Assembly: GCA_017616895.1 (NCBI GenBank)
Contig: JAFZXE010000026.1
Location: 1-64,000 of the forward strand
Direction: 5' to 3'
Length of the DNA: 64,000 nt
Source: Bacteroidales bacterium
GTDB lineage: Bacteria; Bacteroidota; Bacteroidia; Bacteroidales; P3
A model generated the notes under the pieces. It had not been told where the DNA came from, ran no database searches, and worked only from the letters and a program-made list of their open reading frames with translations. This document shows positions 24,479 to 34,126 of this stretch, piece by piece. A program made the translations under genes and the position numbers. Position 1 is the stretch's first letter; every line of letters starts with the position of its first letter.

Positions 24479-25048
24479 ATGAAAAAGACTTTGATATTGC
24501 TGATGATAGTCACACTTGCTGGATTTGTGCAAGCTCAGCGAGATACGGTAGGAAATGTCGTAGAGAAGCCTGTTCGGTTTCAAGGAGTGGCTTCGCTTGG
24601 ATTAAATGTAAATTGGTTTTACATGCTTCCCTACACTGACCTTACGCTCGGAGTGAGGATAAAGGATCTGGCATTTGTTGGAGCTGGCGTGTGTGCCGCT
24701 GCGGGAATAGACATGTTAAACAAAAACGGCGAATGGGACCCTAATTTCGGAATGGTCCTGCCTTTAGTATCATTGCGGAGCGATGTTTATCTGGCGAGGG
24801 GAAATAAGGTGCGTCCATTTGTATCAGCGCGACTTGGACTATGCCCTATCATAACTAATGAGGATATGATTGCATATTTCGGCGTGTCCGCAGGAGTAGA
24901 ATACCACCAGTTTATGTTTCAACTTGGATACAATCCTTTGGTGATGATAGACTTTTCTTACGAAAACTATATTCTTCATGGGGGATACATCGAAATAGGC
25001 TACCGCTTCAACACCCACAAATACGACCAAGCGCATAAAAAAAGATGA
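24479..25048 (+). CDS. Outer-membrane-like protein, tandem paralogue 1
   Basis: 189 residues from ATG at 24479, which opens the signal peptide MKKTLILLMIVTLAGFVQAQ. The mature part is an eight-strand-like small barrel pattern: VRFQGVASLGLNVNWF, DLTLGVRIKDLAFVGAGVCAA, SLRSDVYLARGNKVRPFVSA, VEYHQFMFQLGYNPL, and the C-terminus GYIEIGYRFNTHKYDQAHKK. It is the first of three head-to-tail homologues (24479, 25083, 25697) that share signal peptide, RFQGV motif and the GYRFNT end. Function unknown; probably surface barrels. Confidence 0.75.
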   Translation: MKKTLILLMIVTLAGFVQAQRDTVGNVVEKPVRFQGVASLGLNVNWFYMLPYTDLTLGVRIKDLAFVGAGVCAAAGIDMLNKNGEWDPNFGMVLPLVSLRSDVYLARGNKVRPFVSARLGLCPIITNEDMIAYFGVSAGVEYHQFMFQLGYNPLVMIDFSYENYILHGGYIEIGYRFNTHKYDQAHKKR

Positions 25049-25082
25049 CGAACTGGAATTTATCAATAATTAATGAAATCCG

Positions 25083-25664
25083 ATGAAACATGGTTTTATA
25101 ATTGTATTGATAGTCACTCTTACCAGCTTTGCACAGGCTCAAGGTAATACGGTGGGGAATGGTGTGGAGAGGCCGGTGCGGTTCCAAGGAGTGGCTTCCA
25201 TAGGTATAAATATGTACATTGGTGGCGGTTATAAGTATGGGACAACATTGTTAGATGTGCCTTATCTACAGTTGAATTTGGGTGTGAGAATAAGAGAGAA
25301 GGCTTATGTGGGTATGGGTATAGGAGCTGTAATGCCGTTGCTGTATAATCGTCCGGCTATTGCACCGTTTCCGTTTCTTGTTCACACAGTGAGGGGCGAT
25401 GTGTATCTGCCTAGTGGCCGCCTTAACCCTTATGTGTCAATCCAATGGGGTGTGCTCAATATGCTGTTTGATATGTCACGGTATCTCTTAACGTTTGGTA
25501 TGGTGGGAGTTGGCTTTGACTATAAATGGCTAACATTTCAGGTGGGGTATAGCCCGTTATTGGACATCGACTATGGCGATGGCTGCAATGCCGAGCATGG
25601 TGTATATTTTGAAATCGGTTACCGCTTCAACACCCACAAATACGACCAAGCTCATAAAAGATGA
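25083..25664 (+). CDS. Outer-membrane-like protein, tandem paralogue 2
   Basis: 193 residues. Signal peptide MKHGFIIVLIVTLTSFAQAQ, then NTVGNGVERPVRFQGVASIG, closely matching paralogue 1, and the same tail GYRFNTHKYDQAHKR. The DNA just before and after the stop codon (the HKYDQAHK codons, TGACGAACTG, then ATCCGATGAAAC or ATCCAATGAAAC) is nearly the same at the 1-2 and 2-3 junctions, which shows tandem duplication of whole units. The middle of the protein has diverged more, with extra loops around IGGGYKYGTTLLDVPYL. Confidence 0.75.
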   Translation: MKHGFIIVLIVTLTSFAQAQGNTVGNGVERPVRFQGVASIGINMYIGGGYKYGTTLLDVPYLQLNLGVRIREKAYVGMGIGAVMPLLYNRPAIAPFPFLVHTVRGDVYLPSGRLNPYVSIQWGVLNMLFDMSRYLLTFGMVGVGFDYKWLTFQVGYSPLLDIDYGDGCNAEHGVYFEIGYRFNTHKYDQAHKR

Positions 25665-25696
25665 CGAACTGACATTTAAGTAAATAATGTAATCCA

Positions 25697-26269
25697 ATGA
25701 AACGAGGTTTTATACTTGTATTGATAGTCACACTTGCTGGATTTGCACGAGCTCAGGGGGAAGGCGACGAAGAAACAAACTATGGAACTTCCACTACGGC
25801 CAGTTCAGTACATTTCCAAGGTGTCGGCTATATTGGATTGTCTGCTATACCAATTCCGCTGCCCATAACCAAGCTCTCGCTTGGCGTTATGAAAGACAAG
25901 CGCTTTTTCTTCGGCGGCGGAGTTGGCCTTGTGATGTATATGAGCAGATACCATGATGCCGATCCGACAAACAAAACATTGTATGCACTGCCAGCACCCT
26001 TGCTATACCTGCAAACCGACATATATTTCAGCCGCAAATGGGGAAACGTCGCTCCATATTTCACGTTGTCAGCAGGATGTGCGGCACTGTATATGGGCTA
26101 TGCTTCGGTGGGGGTCGGCTTGGATTACCGCTCGTTTGTCTGGCAGCTCACCTATTCGCCGAATTGCCCATTCGGCGACACCGACCTTTTTAATCACGGA
26201 GTTTCGTTCAACTTCGGCTACCGCTTCAATACGGCGAAATATAATAGGCAACGAAAGTTATCTTTATAA
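25697..26269 (+). CDS. Outer-membrane-like protein, tandem paralogue 3
   Basis: 190 residues. Signal peptide MKRGFILVLIVTLAGFARAQ, then a short acidic linker replaced in the others by NTVGN, then VHFQGVGYIGLSA, LSLGVMKDKRFFFGGGVGLVMY and the C-terminal SFNFGYRFNTAKYNRQRK. It is the most diverged of the three paralogues. After its stop the 282-bp stretch to the tRNA genes holds no gene or repeat that I can see, apart from the tRNA promoter. Confidence 0.75.
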   Translation: MKRGFILVLIVTLAGFARAQGEGDEETNYGTSTTASSVHFQGVGYIGLSAIPIPLPITKLSLGVMKDKRFFFGGGVGLVMYMSRYHDADPTNKTLYALPAPLLYLQTDIYFSRKWGNVAPYFTLSAGCAALYMGYASVGVGLDYRSFVWQLTYSPNCPFGDTDLFNHGVSFNFGYRFNTAKYNRQRKLSL

Positions 26270-26526
26270 TTCAAAGAAAGCTTATTTGGTCAGTATAAGT
26301 ATAGGCAAAAGTAAAACAAAGGTAGGAGAAAAGTGAAAACAAATCATACTTGCGCATTACTCATATTTATAGCATGTTGAGTGGAGTGAAGCATAGTCCC
26401 CCACAGGCGTGGTAGAACGGCGGAGGAGGGTTTATAAGGTGCGGTAAAGAGCTGCATAAAAAGAGGGGGCGAGAGGAAAAATAAACTATTTTGAATGTTT
26501 TTTTCGGCGGAGTGGAAAAAAGTTTG

Positions 26527-26534
26527 TACTTTTG
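26527..26534 (+). promoter_or_regulatory. -7 box for the tRNA-Lys pair
   Basis: TACTTTTG, 17 bp upstream of the first tRNA, fits TAnnTTTG with transcription starting just before the mature 5' end. Confidence 0.65.
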
Positions 26535-26551
26535 CAAACTCAAATCGGGGC

Positions 26552-26624
26552 GACTAAGTAGCTCAGCAGGTAGAGCACATCCCTTTTAAGGATGGGGTCC
26601 TGGGTTCGAATCCCAGCTTAGTCA
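26552..26624 (+). tRNA. tRNA-Lys (anticodon TTT), copy 1
   Basis: A 73-nt cloverleaf: acceptor GACTAAG (26552-26558) pairs with CTTAGTC (26617-26623), D arm AGCTCAGCAGGTAGAGC, anticodon arm CATCC-CTTTTAA-GGATG with anticodon TTT, T arm with GGTTCGAATC. Discriminator A; CCA is not encoded. Confidence 0.97.
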
Positions 26625-26665
26625 CAAGAAAAAACAAGGGACAAAAACGCAATGCTTTTAGCGGC

Positions 26666-26738
26666 GACTAAGTAGCTCAGCAGGTAGAGCACATCCCTTT
26701 TAAGGATGGGGTCCTGGGTTCGAATCCCAGCTTAGTCA
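26666..26738 (+). tRNA. tRNA-Lys (anticodon TTT), copy 2
   Basis: Identical to copy 1 over all 73 nt, including two flanking bases upstream (GC), and separated from it by 41 bp. This is a tandem duplication on one transcript. CCA is not encoded. Confidence 0.97.
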
Positions 26739-26791
26739 CAAACCAGAGGAACCGGAGGTGAAAACGTCCGGTTTTTTTTATTTCAATCGAA

Positions 26792-28609
26792 ATGTCACAT
26801 CTGCGGCTCATAACCATCGTTGCTTTATTGGGGCTTATGCCTTTGGCGGGCTATGGGCAGCAGTCGAAGGAGCAGCTGGCGCAGTACTATTTCAACAACG
26901 GGGAGTTCAGGCAGGCGATAGAGGTGGCGGAACCGCTGTACAAGAAGACGGCGAACAAGTACTACTACCAGATGCTGTACCGCTCGTATGTGGCGCTGGA
27001 GGACTATAAGGAGGCCGAACGGCTGGTGGACTCGCGCATGAGGAAAAACCCTAACGAGTTGTACCTATATGTGGATTTGGGCAAGCTGCATGCGGCTCGA
27101 AACGACAACAAGAAGAAACAAAAAGCATACGACGAGGCGCTGGGGAAGCTGAAATATGACCAACGGCAAATCACGGAGCTGGTGGATGCCTTCGTGTCGG
27201 CCAACGAATATGGATATGCCGCGAAATGCTATCTTAAGGCCCGCGAAATCACGAAAAACAAATTCCTATACCTCAACGAGCTGTCGTCGATATACGCCAC
27301 GATGGGCGACTACGAGGCTATGACGCAGGAGTATATGAATCTACTTGAAAGCTCGCCCGGATCGATCAACTCGGTGCAGGTCTCGCTGCAGCGTAACCTG
27401 AGCCAGGCGTCGGGGACGGAACTGGCCGACGGATTGCGCCGAGCGTTGGTGTCAAGGATTCAGAAGGAGCCGTCGAACAAGACTTGGCTGCAGATGATGA
27501 TATGGTTTTCGCTGCAGGAGAAAGACTTCGAGTTTGCGCTGACTCAAGCCAAAGCGGTGGATGTGCGATTCCCGGAGAACGGTGGAGAGCTGGTGAAGAA
27601 GGTGGCCGACATAGCCAAAAACAACGAGGCCTACGACCTGGCGGAAGAGGGGTATAACTATCTGATGAAGAAGGGTAAAGAGCACCCGCTGTATTATGAG
27701 GCAGAGGTGGGAAGTCTGGAGGTGAAGTTTTTGAGGCTTGACCGAAAGTATGCTTTGTCGCCCAAAGAATACAAGGCGCTGAAACTCGACTACGAGAAAG
27801 TCATAGGCGAATTGGGCAAGAACCTACAGACGCTGCAGCTGATGCGCAACTACGCACAGCTGACGGCCTACTACGGCAACGAGGTGCAGACGGCCGCCGA
27901 TATTCTCTACGACGCGTTGGAGATTCCCAAACTGCCCACACAGGACGAAGGCGAGATAAAGCTGGAACTGGGCGACCTGCTGCTGTTTGCCGGCGAGGTG
28001 TGGGACGCTTCGCTGCTGTATATGCAGGTTGAGAAAGCAAACAAGAACGACATCATAGGTTCGCAAGCGAAGTTGCGAAACGCCCGACTGTCGTATTTCA
28101 CACATGAGTTTGAATGGGCAAAGACCCAGCTGGACGTGCTGCGAGGAGCGACGAGCAAGCTGGTGGCCAACGACGCGATGGAACTTTCGCTGTTGATAAG
28201 CGACAACATGGAGGACGACAGCACGTACACCACGCTCGAACAGTACGCTACAGCCGACCTGCTGATGTACCGCAACATGCTCGACTCGGCGTGGGATGCC
28301 TTCGACGCCATAGAACACCACACCCTCTCGCATCCTATCTTGGACGATGTGCTGATGCAGAAAGCCAAGATACGTATAAAGCAAGGCCGCTACGCAGAGG
28401 GTGAGGAACTGCTGCAAAAGCTGATAGACTTCTATGGCGACGGCCTGCTCGCAGACGACGCCCTGATGATGTCGGCACAGCTGAACGAGAAGCATCTGGA
28501 CAACAAAACCCGCGCCAAAGAGCAATATGAGAAAATACTGCTCGACCACCCCACAAGCCTCTATACCGAACAGGCAAGGAAACGGTATAATGAGTTGAAG
28601 AAGGAGTAA
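26792..28609 (+). CDS. Periplasmic TPR-repeat protein
   Basis: 605 residues. Signal peptide MSHLRLITIVALLGLMPLAGYGQ. The rest is almost entirely helical tetratricopeptide-like repeats: LAQYYFNNGEFRQAIEVAEP, YLNELSSIYATMGDYEAMTQ, and near the C-terminus KAKIRIKQGRYAEGEELLQK and DDALMMSAQLNEKHLDNKTRAKEQYEKIL. Such proteins scaffold outer-membrane or periplasmic complexes in Bacteroidota, but no partner is evident; the 3' neighbour is a convergent glycosyltransferase 3 bp away. An upstream tRNA-Lys pair precedes it. Confidence 0.85.
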   Translation: MSHLRLITIVALLGLMPLAGYGQQSKEQLAQYYFNNGEFRQAIEVAEPLYKKTANKYYYQMLYRSYVALEDYKEAERLVDSRMRKNPNELYLYVDLGKLHAARNDNKKKQKAYDEALGKLKYDQRQITELVDAFVSANEYGYAAKCYLKAREITKNKFLYLNELSSIYATMGDYEAMTQEYMNLLESSPGSINSVQVSLQRNLSQASGTELADGLRRALVSRIQKEPSNKTWLQMMIWFSLQEKDFEFALTQAKAVDVRFPENGGELVKKVADIAKNNEAYDLAEEGYNYLMKKGKEHPLYYEAEVGSLEVKFLRLDRKYALSPKEYKALKLDYEKVIGELGKNLQTLQLMRNYAQLTAYYGNEVQTAADILYDALEIPKLPTQDEGEIKLELGDLLLFAGEVWDASLLYMQVEKANKNDIIGSQAKLRNARLSYFTHEFEWAKTQLDVLRGATSKLVANDAMELSLLISDNMEDDSTYTTLEQYATADLLMYRNMLDSAWDAFDAIEHHTLSHPILDDVLMQKAKIRIKQGRYAEGEELLQKLIDFYGDGLLADDALMMSAQLNEKHLDNKTRAKEQYEKILLDHPTSLYTEQARKRYNELKKE

Positions 28610-28612
28610 AGA

Positions 28613-29716
28613 CTATTTGGCGTAGCGGGAATAGATGGCCTCCATGGTGTCAACATTCTTCTCCCAATCGTAGAGCCGCAGGACACGCTGACGGCCGGCT
28701 TTACCCATAGAGGTGCGTAGAGAGTCGTCCGTTAGGATTTTATAGAGAGCCTGAGCCGCAGAATGGACGTCCTCGACGGGAACAATCAAACCTGTGACAC
28801 CATCTTCAACAACCTCCTTGAAGCCGTCGGCATCGGATGTGACCACCGGACACTCACAGGCCATTGCTTCAACTGCGACGACACCGAAACTCTCTCGACG
28901 GGAGAGCGACACCGCCACGTCGAACGATGAGTAGAGTGCTGGCAGTTGTTCGTTGGGAATGTAGCCCAGAAACTGTACTTTGTCGCTGACACCAAGGGAT
29001 TTGCATAAATCTTGTAACGCATCTTTTTGAGGTCCTGTACCAGCTATTTTCAGCAACAGGTTGCGTTCGGGTGCCATCCGACATAGCTCTGCAAAGGCTT
29101 TTATAAGTATGTCTATGCCATAAACTGGCTTGAGGGTTTTAACATTGCCGATAACGAAAGTTTCTGATTTATTGTCTTTGGGATATGGCGCAAACCTATT
29201 CACATCGACGCCAAACGGAGTTATGGAGATATCTTTATCGGTATATTTTTTTGTTTCAGCCGCCATACAGTGGCTGGTTGAGAGGATGGTGTCGGCTTTT
29301 CGGAAAGTGTAGCGAAGGAGTCTGCGGTAGAGGCCGCCGGCGTTGGGATACTCATAGACATCGCTGCCCCAAACAGAAACTATATAGGGATGGAAGCCGG
29401 CCAAAGCACCTATCAATCCATAGCTCGACGCATAATGGGCATGGAGTATATCAGGTTGAAACTCCTTGATTTTACGTTTTACAGCAGCGAGGCCGCCAAT
29501 GTACTGTATTTTGCCGTTAATCCACTGACGTTTGCGATAGAGCTCCTCGAGCGAATAGTCACAACTGTAGATGGTGAGATTTGGAATGCCCTCGTAGGGT
29601 GTGATATCGCTTTTGAGAAGTCCAAAAAGAAAGACCGTATGCCCACGCTGGCAAAGGGATGTGACCCAGCGGCGGGTATGGATGCTGATAATCTCAGAAA
29701 GAATGAATATTCTCAT
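28613..29716 (-). CDS. Glycosyltransferase family 4
   Basis: 367 residues with the GT-B fold. The C-terminal Rossmann domain contains the donor-site signature SLSRRESFGVVAVEAMACECPVV (EX7E-type: ESFG...E) near 265-285, and FVIGNVKTLKPVYGIDILI starts the domain. The N-terminal domain has DILHAHYASSYGLIGAL. It would transfer a sugar from a nucleotide donor in assembly of the lipid-linked surface glycan on the cytoplasmic face. It is the last gene of the minus-strand half of the polysaccharide locus, 3 bp from the next glycosyltransferase. Confidence 0.93.
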   Translation of the reverse strand: MRIFILSEIISIHTRRWVTSLCQRGHTVFLFGLLKSDITPYEGIPNLTIYSCDYSLEELYRKRQWINGKIQYIGGLAAVKRKIKEFQPDILHAHYASSYGLIGALAGFHPYIVSVWGSDVYEYPNAGGLYRRLLRYTFRKADTILSTSHCMAAETKKYTDKDISITPFGVDVNRFAPYPKDNKSETFVIGNVKTLKPVYGIDILIKAFAELCRMAPERNLLLKIAGTGPQKDALQDLCKSLGVSDKVQFLGYIPNEQLPALYSSFDVAVSLSRRESFGVVAVEAMACECPVVTSDADGFKEVVEDGVTGLIVPVEDVHSAAQALYKILTDDSLRTSMGKAGRQRVLRLYDWEKNVDTMEAIYSRYAK

Positions 29717-29719
29717 ATA

Positions 29720-30838
29720 TCAATGGGTGTAAGAATTCACATCGGTCAGCGAGTCGGCAACTTGTCTGGCACGAGCCTGCCAAGTGTGGGAGGGGGCTAT
29801 GGAGAGCATCTTGTCACGGAAGGCAGTGAGCAACGAAGGGTTGCGGGACAGGGAAGTCAATATGGAGCGCACGTCGTCAACGGAATTGTTACAAACCACC
29901 CCTACCCCATTGCGTTTGACAAACGAACCTGTCCAAGTGTCAGAAGGAGCGAACACCGGCATAGAGTAGCCCATCGTGTCGAAAAGCTTGTATGGCACTG
30001 CAAACTTGGTATAGTCGTTGGTGAAAAACATGGAGAAAAGGTCAGCCTCTGCATAGAGTTCGTCCAGACCTGAGCCATACTTATGGACAATATTTATATT
30101 GTCGGAAAGGAGTGGCTCGTAGATATCCGTCACCGCACGCCATTCGTCAGGTCGGCAGCAGACAGTAAGTGATACCTCGGGGGTTTGCGCCACAGCCTTG
30201 AAAAGAGTACGCATATCATATATACCTCCGATACCTCCGATGTAAAGCAGCCGCAGGCGGCCATCGAAAACATGAGGATTCGAGGGGTGCAGTTCACACC
30301 CAGCCGGCAACTCCTCGACCTTGCGAGTGAACGAGAACGGAATATGCTGCAACATCTCGAACGAAGGGAGAAAGAGCACATCGAGCAACTTGGAGTACTG
30401 GGTTAAGTCGTAGCGGTAGAAATATTTGGCGACACGCTGCTTGAAGTCCTTGTTCTTATTGATGAAACACCAATGGATGTCGCGATAGAAAAGACCGATG
30501 GGGATGCCGTTACGTTTGCAGAAAGAGAAAAACGGGAAGTCGAGGAACGGATGAGTCGGCAAGTGGTGGCTTTCGGTGAGCAGGGTGGGCATGGTGGATG
30601 ACTCACTGTAGAGAAAATCGTATTTAACCCCATTGCAGATGTTGCGTTTGATGGCTGCAATCTGCAGCTTGCGGTCGGCGGCACACCCTTCGATGACATC
30701 TACGGTATAGCCTATGTCGCTGAACGCCTTCTGTAACTTTACTGGACGAATCTGGCTGGCAGAGTGGAGCGTCGGGTCAATGTGCAGCGGCACATGGAAT
30801 ATCATACGCGCAAGTGCGTTGGTTTTCGTATCGGTCAT
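29720..30838 (-). CDS. Glycosyltransferase, GT-B type
   Basis: 372 residues from ATG at 30838 (MTDTKTNALARMIFHVPLHI). An earlier in-frame start at 30901 would overlap the flippase gene. The second domain has LRLLYIGGIGGIYDMRTLFK and PYKLFDTMGYSMPVFAPSDTW, typical of GT4-like enzymes, with more divergent catalytic motifs than its neighbour. The donor sugar and linkage cannot be told. It follows the flippase by 11 bp and precedes the next glycosyltransferase by 3 bp, so they are co-transcribed. Confidence 0.82.
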   Translation of the reverse strand: MTDTKTNALARMIFHVPLHIDPTLHSASQIRPVKLQKAFSDIGYTVDVIEGCAADRKLQIAAIKRNICNGVKYDFLYSESSTMPTLLTESHHLPTHPFLDFPFFSFCKRNGIPIGLFYRDIHWCFINKNKDFKQRVAKYFYRYDLTQYSKLLDVLFLPSFEMLQHIPFSFTRKVEELPAGCELHPSNPHVFDGRLRLLYIGGIGGIYDMRTLFKAVAQTPEVSLTVCCRPDEWRAVTDIYEPLLSDNINIVHKYGSGLDELYAEADLFSMFFTNDYTKFAVPYKLFDTMGYSMPVFAPSDTWTGSFVKRNGVGVVCNNSVDDVRSILTSLSRNPSLLTAFRDKMLSIAPSHTWQARARQVADSLTDVNSYTH

Positions 30839-30849
30839 TTTGTATGTCG

Positions 30850-32277
30850 TTAAAAAAGATAACCCTTTAGCTCTATAAGGAATGTACGGTTGAAGAACCA
30901 ATAAATAAGTAGATATACAACGCCAAAGAGAGCAATCAGGGCGAGCTGTAGATAAAAGTTAACACAAAAATGGAGCATCAAAGCCGAAAGAACTGCTGCA
31001 ACCACCGCAGCTATGAACGCAAAGGCGATAGCCCCAACATAATGCCGCAGGGATAACTGAATCATCTTGTAAACCATCATACGCCAATAAGCAACCATAA
31101 AGACCGCAGCTAGCGCCACTTGAACATAGGCAAGAATTTGAATATCGAAAAGACATGCAACGTATGTGGCTGCAAACGTGAACACAACACGAATGATGGT
31201 CCAATAGAACCCCAGGTCGGTACGTCCTAAGGAAATCATCAGTATGGAGGCTGGGTTGCCTATTGACTGGAAGAATCCCCACAAAGAAAGCACGCGGACA
31301 AACCATGCCACCGCAATCTTGTCCTGTCCGTAACACAACAAAGTCAGCGGATCAGCAAATACAAACAAGATTGCAAAGACGGGGACATTCAAGAAAGACA
31401 GGATGTTTAGAATCTTTCTATAAGAGAGCCGCATACGCTCCTTGTCGTCCTGAAAGCGTGCGAAAGCTGGTGCGGCCACAGATGTAACCATAGGATTTAT
31501 GACCTGGACGACCTTCATAACCAACTCTTTTGCCAGGTTATAGACTCCCAGCAGTTCCTGTCCGAAGAATCGACCGATAAGAAATATATCGGCTTTTGCT
31601 GCCATATAATCAATGACTTGCATGCCGAGCTGATAGCCGCCGATTTTGAAGAGGTCGGTAATTTCGGACGGCTTGAAATGGAAGAGTATGCGATATTTTC
31701 TTATACCCAATACGGCGTATATGCCTTGCATGATGACAACCTGAAGCAAGGTGCCATAGACAATGCTATAAACGCCGTAACCCCTGACAGCCAGCACAAC
31801 CGTGAGCACAGCACCCACAAAGGTGCTGGCAATGTTGACTATGGATATGAATTTGAAATCAAGCTCCTTGGACTTGAATGTGAAGAACATCTTGCCAAAT
31901 GAAGAAACAATTAGCTGAAGGCCAATAAGAGGGATTATCTTGTTAAGCTCAGGCTCATGGTAATAGGTGGCAACCAACGGAGTTGCGGCACAAAGAACGG
32001 CATAGACAGCACAACTTAAGATAAGGTTAAGCCAAAAGACAGATGAATATTGCTTTCGGGTAATATCCTGCTTGTGGATAAGTCCTGTGGCGAGGCCCAT
32101 ATTGGCAAATATCTCAGTGAAACCAAGCACCATAGTGGCAATGGCAAGAAGGCCAAAATCGCTTTTGGAGATAAAACGCGCAACAATGAAAAGCTTCAAC
32201 ATCTGGAGAAGGGCCACAGTAGCCGTGCCCACACCATTCCATTTCACGCCACCAACGGCTTGTTCCTTCAACGACAT
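30850..32277 (-). CDS. Polysaccharide flippase (Wzx/MOP family)
   Basis: 475 residues from ATG at 32277 (MSLKEQAVGGVKWNGVG, the standard opening of WzxC-like flippases); the upstream frame to 32310 is less likely. It has about 14 hydrophobic helices and the N-terminal LFIVARFISKSDFGLLAIATMVLGFTEIF typical of the multidrug/oligosaccharidyl-lipid/polysaccharide exporter superfamily. It flips undecaprenyl-linked repeat units across the inner membrane. It overlaps the polymerase gene by 10 bp. Confidence 0.93.
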   Translation of the reverse strand: MSLKEQAVGGVKWNGVGTATVALLQMLKLFIVARFISKSDFGLLAIATMVLGFTEIFANMGLATGLIHKQDITRKQYSSVFWLNLILSCAVYAVLCAATPLVATYYHEPELNKIIPLIGLQLIVSSFGKMFFTFKSKELDFKFISIVNIASTFVGAVLTVVLAVRGYGVYSIVYGTLLQVVIMQGIYAVLGIRKYRILFHFKPSEITDLFKIGGYQLGMQVIDYMAAKADIFLIGRFFGQELLGVYNLAKELVMKVVQVINPMVTSVAAPAFARFQDDKERMRLSYRKILNILSFLNVPVFAILFVFADPLTLLCYGQDKIAVAWFVRVLSLWGFFQSIGNPASILMISLGRTDLGFYWTIIRVVFTFAATYVACLFDIQILAYVQVALAAVFMVAYWRMMVYKMIQLSLRHYVGAIAFAFIAAVVAAVLSALMLHFCVNFYLQLALIALFGVVYLLIYWFFNRTFLIELKGYLF

Positions 32278-33440
32278 AAAGCTCCTTTCTTTACATTTTC
32301 CACATGGCACGCATAACAGACAATGAACACAAACGACAGATACTGGCCCCAGAGAAACAATGAAGAGCTAGGGGCAAAAAGCAGAAACAGGTAGAACAAG
32401 GGAAGGATCCAAAATTCGTTGCGCCCAGCCTGTGCCATTGTTCGCATAATATAGGCTATAAGCAAGATGTAAGCCAAAAACGGCACAAGCCCCGAGGTGA
32501 GCATTATCTGGAAAAGGTAGGAGTGTACGTTTGTGAGCCCATGAAAAAGGTCACGATTGTCTTGCAACGAAAAATAGTAACGGTCGCCCCAGATGCCGAA
32601 CCCCAAACCATAAGAATCGAACAACGACGAAAAGGCGCCAAAATAAAGGTGGAACCGATAGCCGAGAGTATTATCAGCGACAAGCAGATAAATTCCGACA
32701 GCCACAATACCCAATGCAACTACCGAAAATATTTTCCAATATCTCATAACCCACTTGCGGAACATAAATAGGAGAAACAATGCCTCGGCGACTATGGCGG
32801 TACGACAGGCAGACATAACAAATACAGCTGTTGCCAATACAACAAGCAAAGCGTCAACCCACAATTTTGAACCTGTGCAAACAACCCTGCGATAGGAAAG
32901 ACAATAGAGCAATGCCAAGGCAACAAGCACAGCGTAGTCGTTTGGGTTGTGACTTAAGCCGCTTGCAGAGCGAATCGGTATTGACCAAGATGCAGAGTCT
33001 GGCATGTGCCACCCTGTGAAAAACTCAATGCAACCCATAAAAAACATGGCTGCAATATACGTCATACTCAGCCAATAAAAAAGCCTTAAAGAACGCGTCG
33101 TATCATACACCGCAAATGTCAGCAACGAGTAAATGAACAAGCCAATTATCAAGAAATCAATGAAGCCACTGTCTGTAGCGAATGTCAGGTATGGAAAAGT
33201 AGCCACAAATGTTACAACCGAATAAACCAAGAAATAGAGCAATGTCAGGTAATATACCTTTGGCTGACAACGACGGAACAGTAAAAACGAGAGGCCAGCT
33301 GCAACCAACGAAAGCACCCTGACCAAAACCAACTTACGCGAGAAAAGAAACAGATATCCAGCCCCCCATGCCGACAAGCACAGCAAGGCCAAAATAACAT
33401 TAATGGCAACTATGCGATATCTATTCTCGGCCAATGTCAT
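32268..33440 (-). CDS. O-antigen polymerase/ligase-like membrane protein
   Basis: 390 residues, about ten or more membrane helices. GLSHNPNDYAVLVALALL near 160 and a long periplasmic loop with GFGIWGDRYYFS...THVHS-like TNVHSYLFQIMLTSGLVPF are hallmarks of the Wzy/WaaL family (N-x-x-N/H patterns around the loop). Position next to the flippase and Wzz-like gene favours a polymerase role, joining repeat units in the periplasm. A second member of the family is at 35158, so one may be the ligase. Confidence 0.82.
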   Translation of the reverse strand: MTLAENRYRIVAINVILALLCLSAWGAGYLFLFSRKLVLVRVLSLVAAGLSFLLFRRCQPKVYYLTLLYFLVYSVVTFVATFPYLTFATDSGFIDFLIIGLFIYSLLTFAVYDTTRSLRLFYWLSMTYIAAMFFMGCIEFFTGWHMPDSASWSIPIRSASGLSHNPNDYAVLVALALLYCLSYRRVVCTGSKLWVDALLVVLATAVFVMSACRTAIVAEALFLLFMFRKWVMRYWKIFSVVALGIVAVGIYLLVADNTLGYRFHLYFGAFSSLFDSYGLGFGIWGDRYYFSLQDNRDLFHGLTNVHSYLFQIMLTSGLVPFLAYILLIAYIMRTMAQAGRNEFWILPLFYLFLLFAPSSSLFLWGQYLSFVFIVCYACHVENVKKGALCR

Positions 33441-33441
33441 T

Positions 33442-34092
33442 CTACCGTTTTTTGAGATTTGTTACCAGCAACGAAAATGCTGCGGCGGTACAGAACGAGA
33501 ACACCAGAGACAACAGAAAAGTCACCACCCAATGCATAGGTTTGGGAGAGGATGCCACATAGGGGTGGTCTATTATGTCAGCAACAAAAAGAGTGTCAAT
33601 ACCATCCCAATGATAGTCTGCCACACTTGCTTCAGCAAGACGTCCACCAGACGCCCTCTCAACTATAGACGACGGATAGTTGTCGTAAGTCTGTTTCATC
33701 AAACCCACCGCATCAGACATCAAACGCAAGCCAGCCAGTGTATCGTCAGCGTAAAGATGAAGTAATATCGTATGCTGAGGCGTCTCATAAAATTTGAAAA
33801 TAGAGTGGAAGTTGGTTTCAGAAAGCACTCCTTGCGAACAATTTACCAGTTTGTTTTCAAATTCTTCGCTTTCAAGCGCCCGCCGCATCTTATAACACGG
33901 ATTTATTGATGCCTTTGAGGTCTCTCCTGTAATCATTTGTACAGGATAAACTTCCGCGACAATATCATAATGCAAATAGGTCGGGACGGTCAGAATCCTT
34001 GCCACAAAAATAATTGCCGTAAGGCACAAACCAATGATATAGAATAGTTTTGATTTGAAAACGGACAGTAAAGAATATCCTATGTCGGTCAT
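33442..34092 (-). CDS. Wzz-like chain-length regulator
   Basis: 216 residues with membrane helices at both ends (LFYIIGLCLTAIIFVARILT and WVVTFLLSLVFSFCTAAAF) and a periplasmic domain of about 150 residues between, the topology of polysaccharide co-polymerases. The sequence is short and divergent: no clear proline-rich PxxP before the second helix beyond SSPKPMHW. As the first gene of the minus-strand operon, directly upstream of the polymerase, a role in setting chain length is a reasonable inference. Confidence 0.65.
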   Translation of the reverse strand: MTDIGYSLLSVFKSKLFYIIGLCLTAIIFVARILTVPTYLHYDIVAEVYPVQMITGETSKASINPCYKMRRALESEEFENKLVNCSQGVLSETNFHSIFKFYETPQHTILLHLYADDTLAGLRLMSDAVGLMKQTYDNYPSSIVERASGGRLAEASVADYHWDGIDTLFVADIIDHPYVASSPKPMHWVVTFLLSLVFSFCTAAAFSLLVTNLKKR

Positions 34093-34126
34093 TTGTTTAA
34101 GGAAAACAGGGCTGAATTATTGACTG

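Noticed and set aside
28114..28577. Overlapping open frames in the TPR gene
   Set aside because: GC-rich shadow frames of a well-supported gene.
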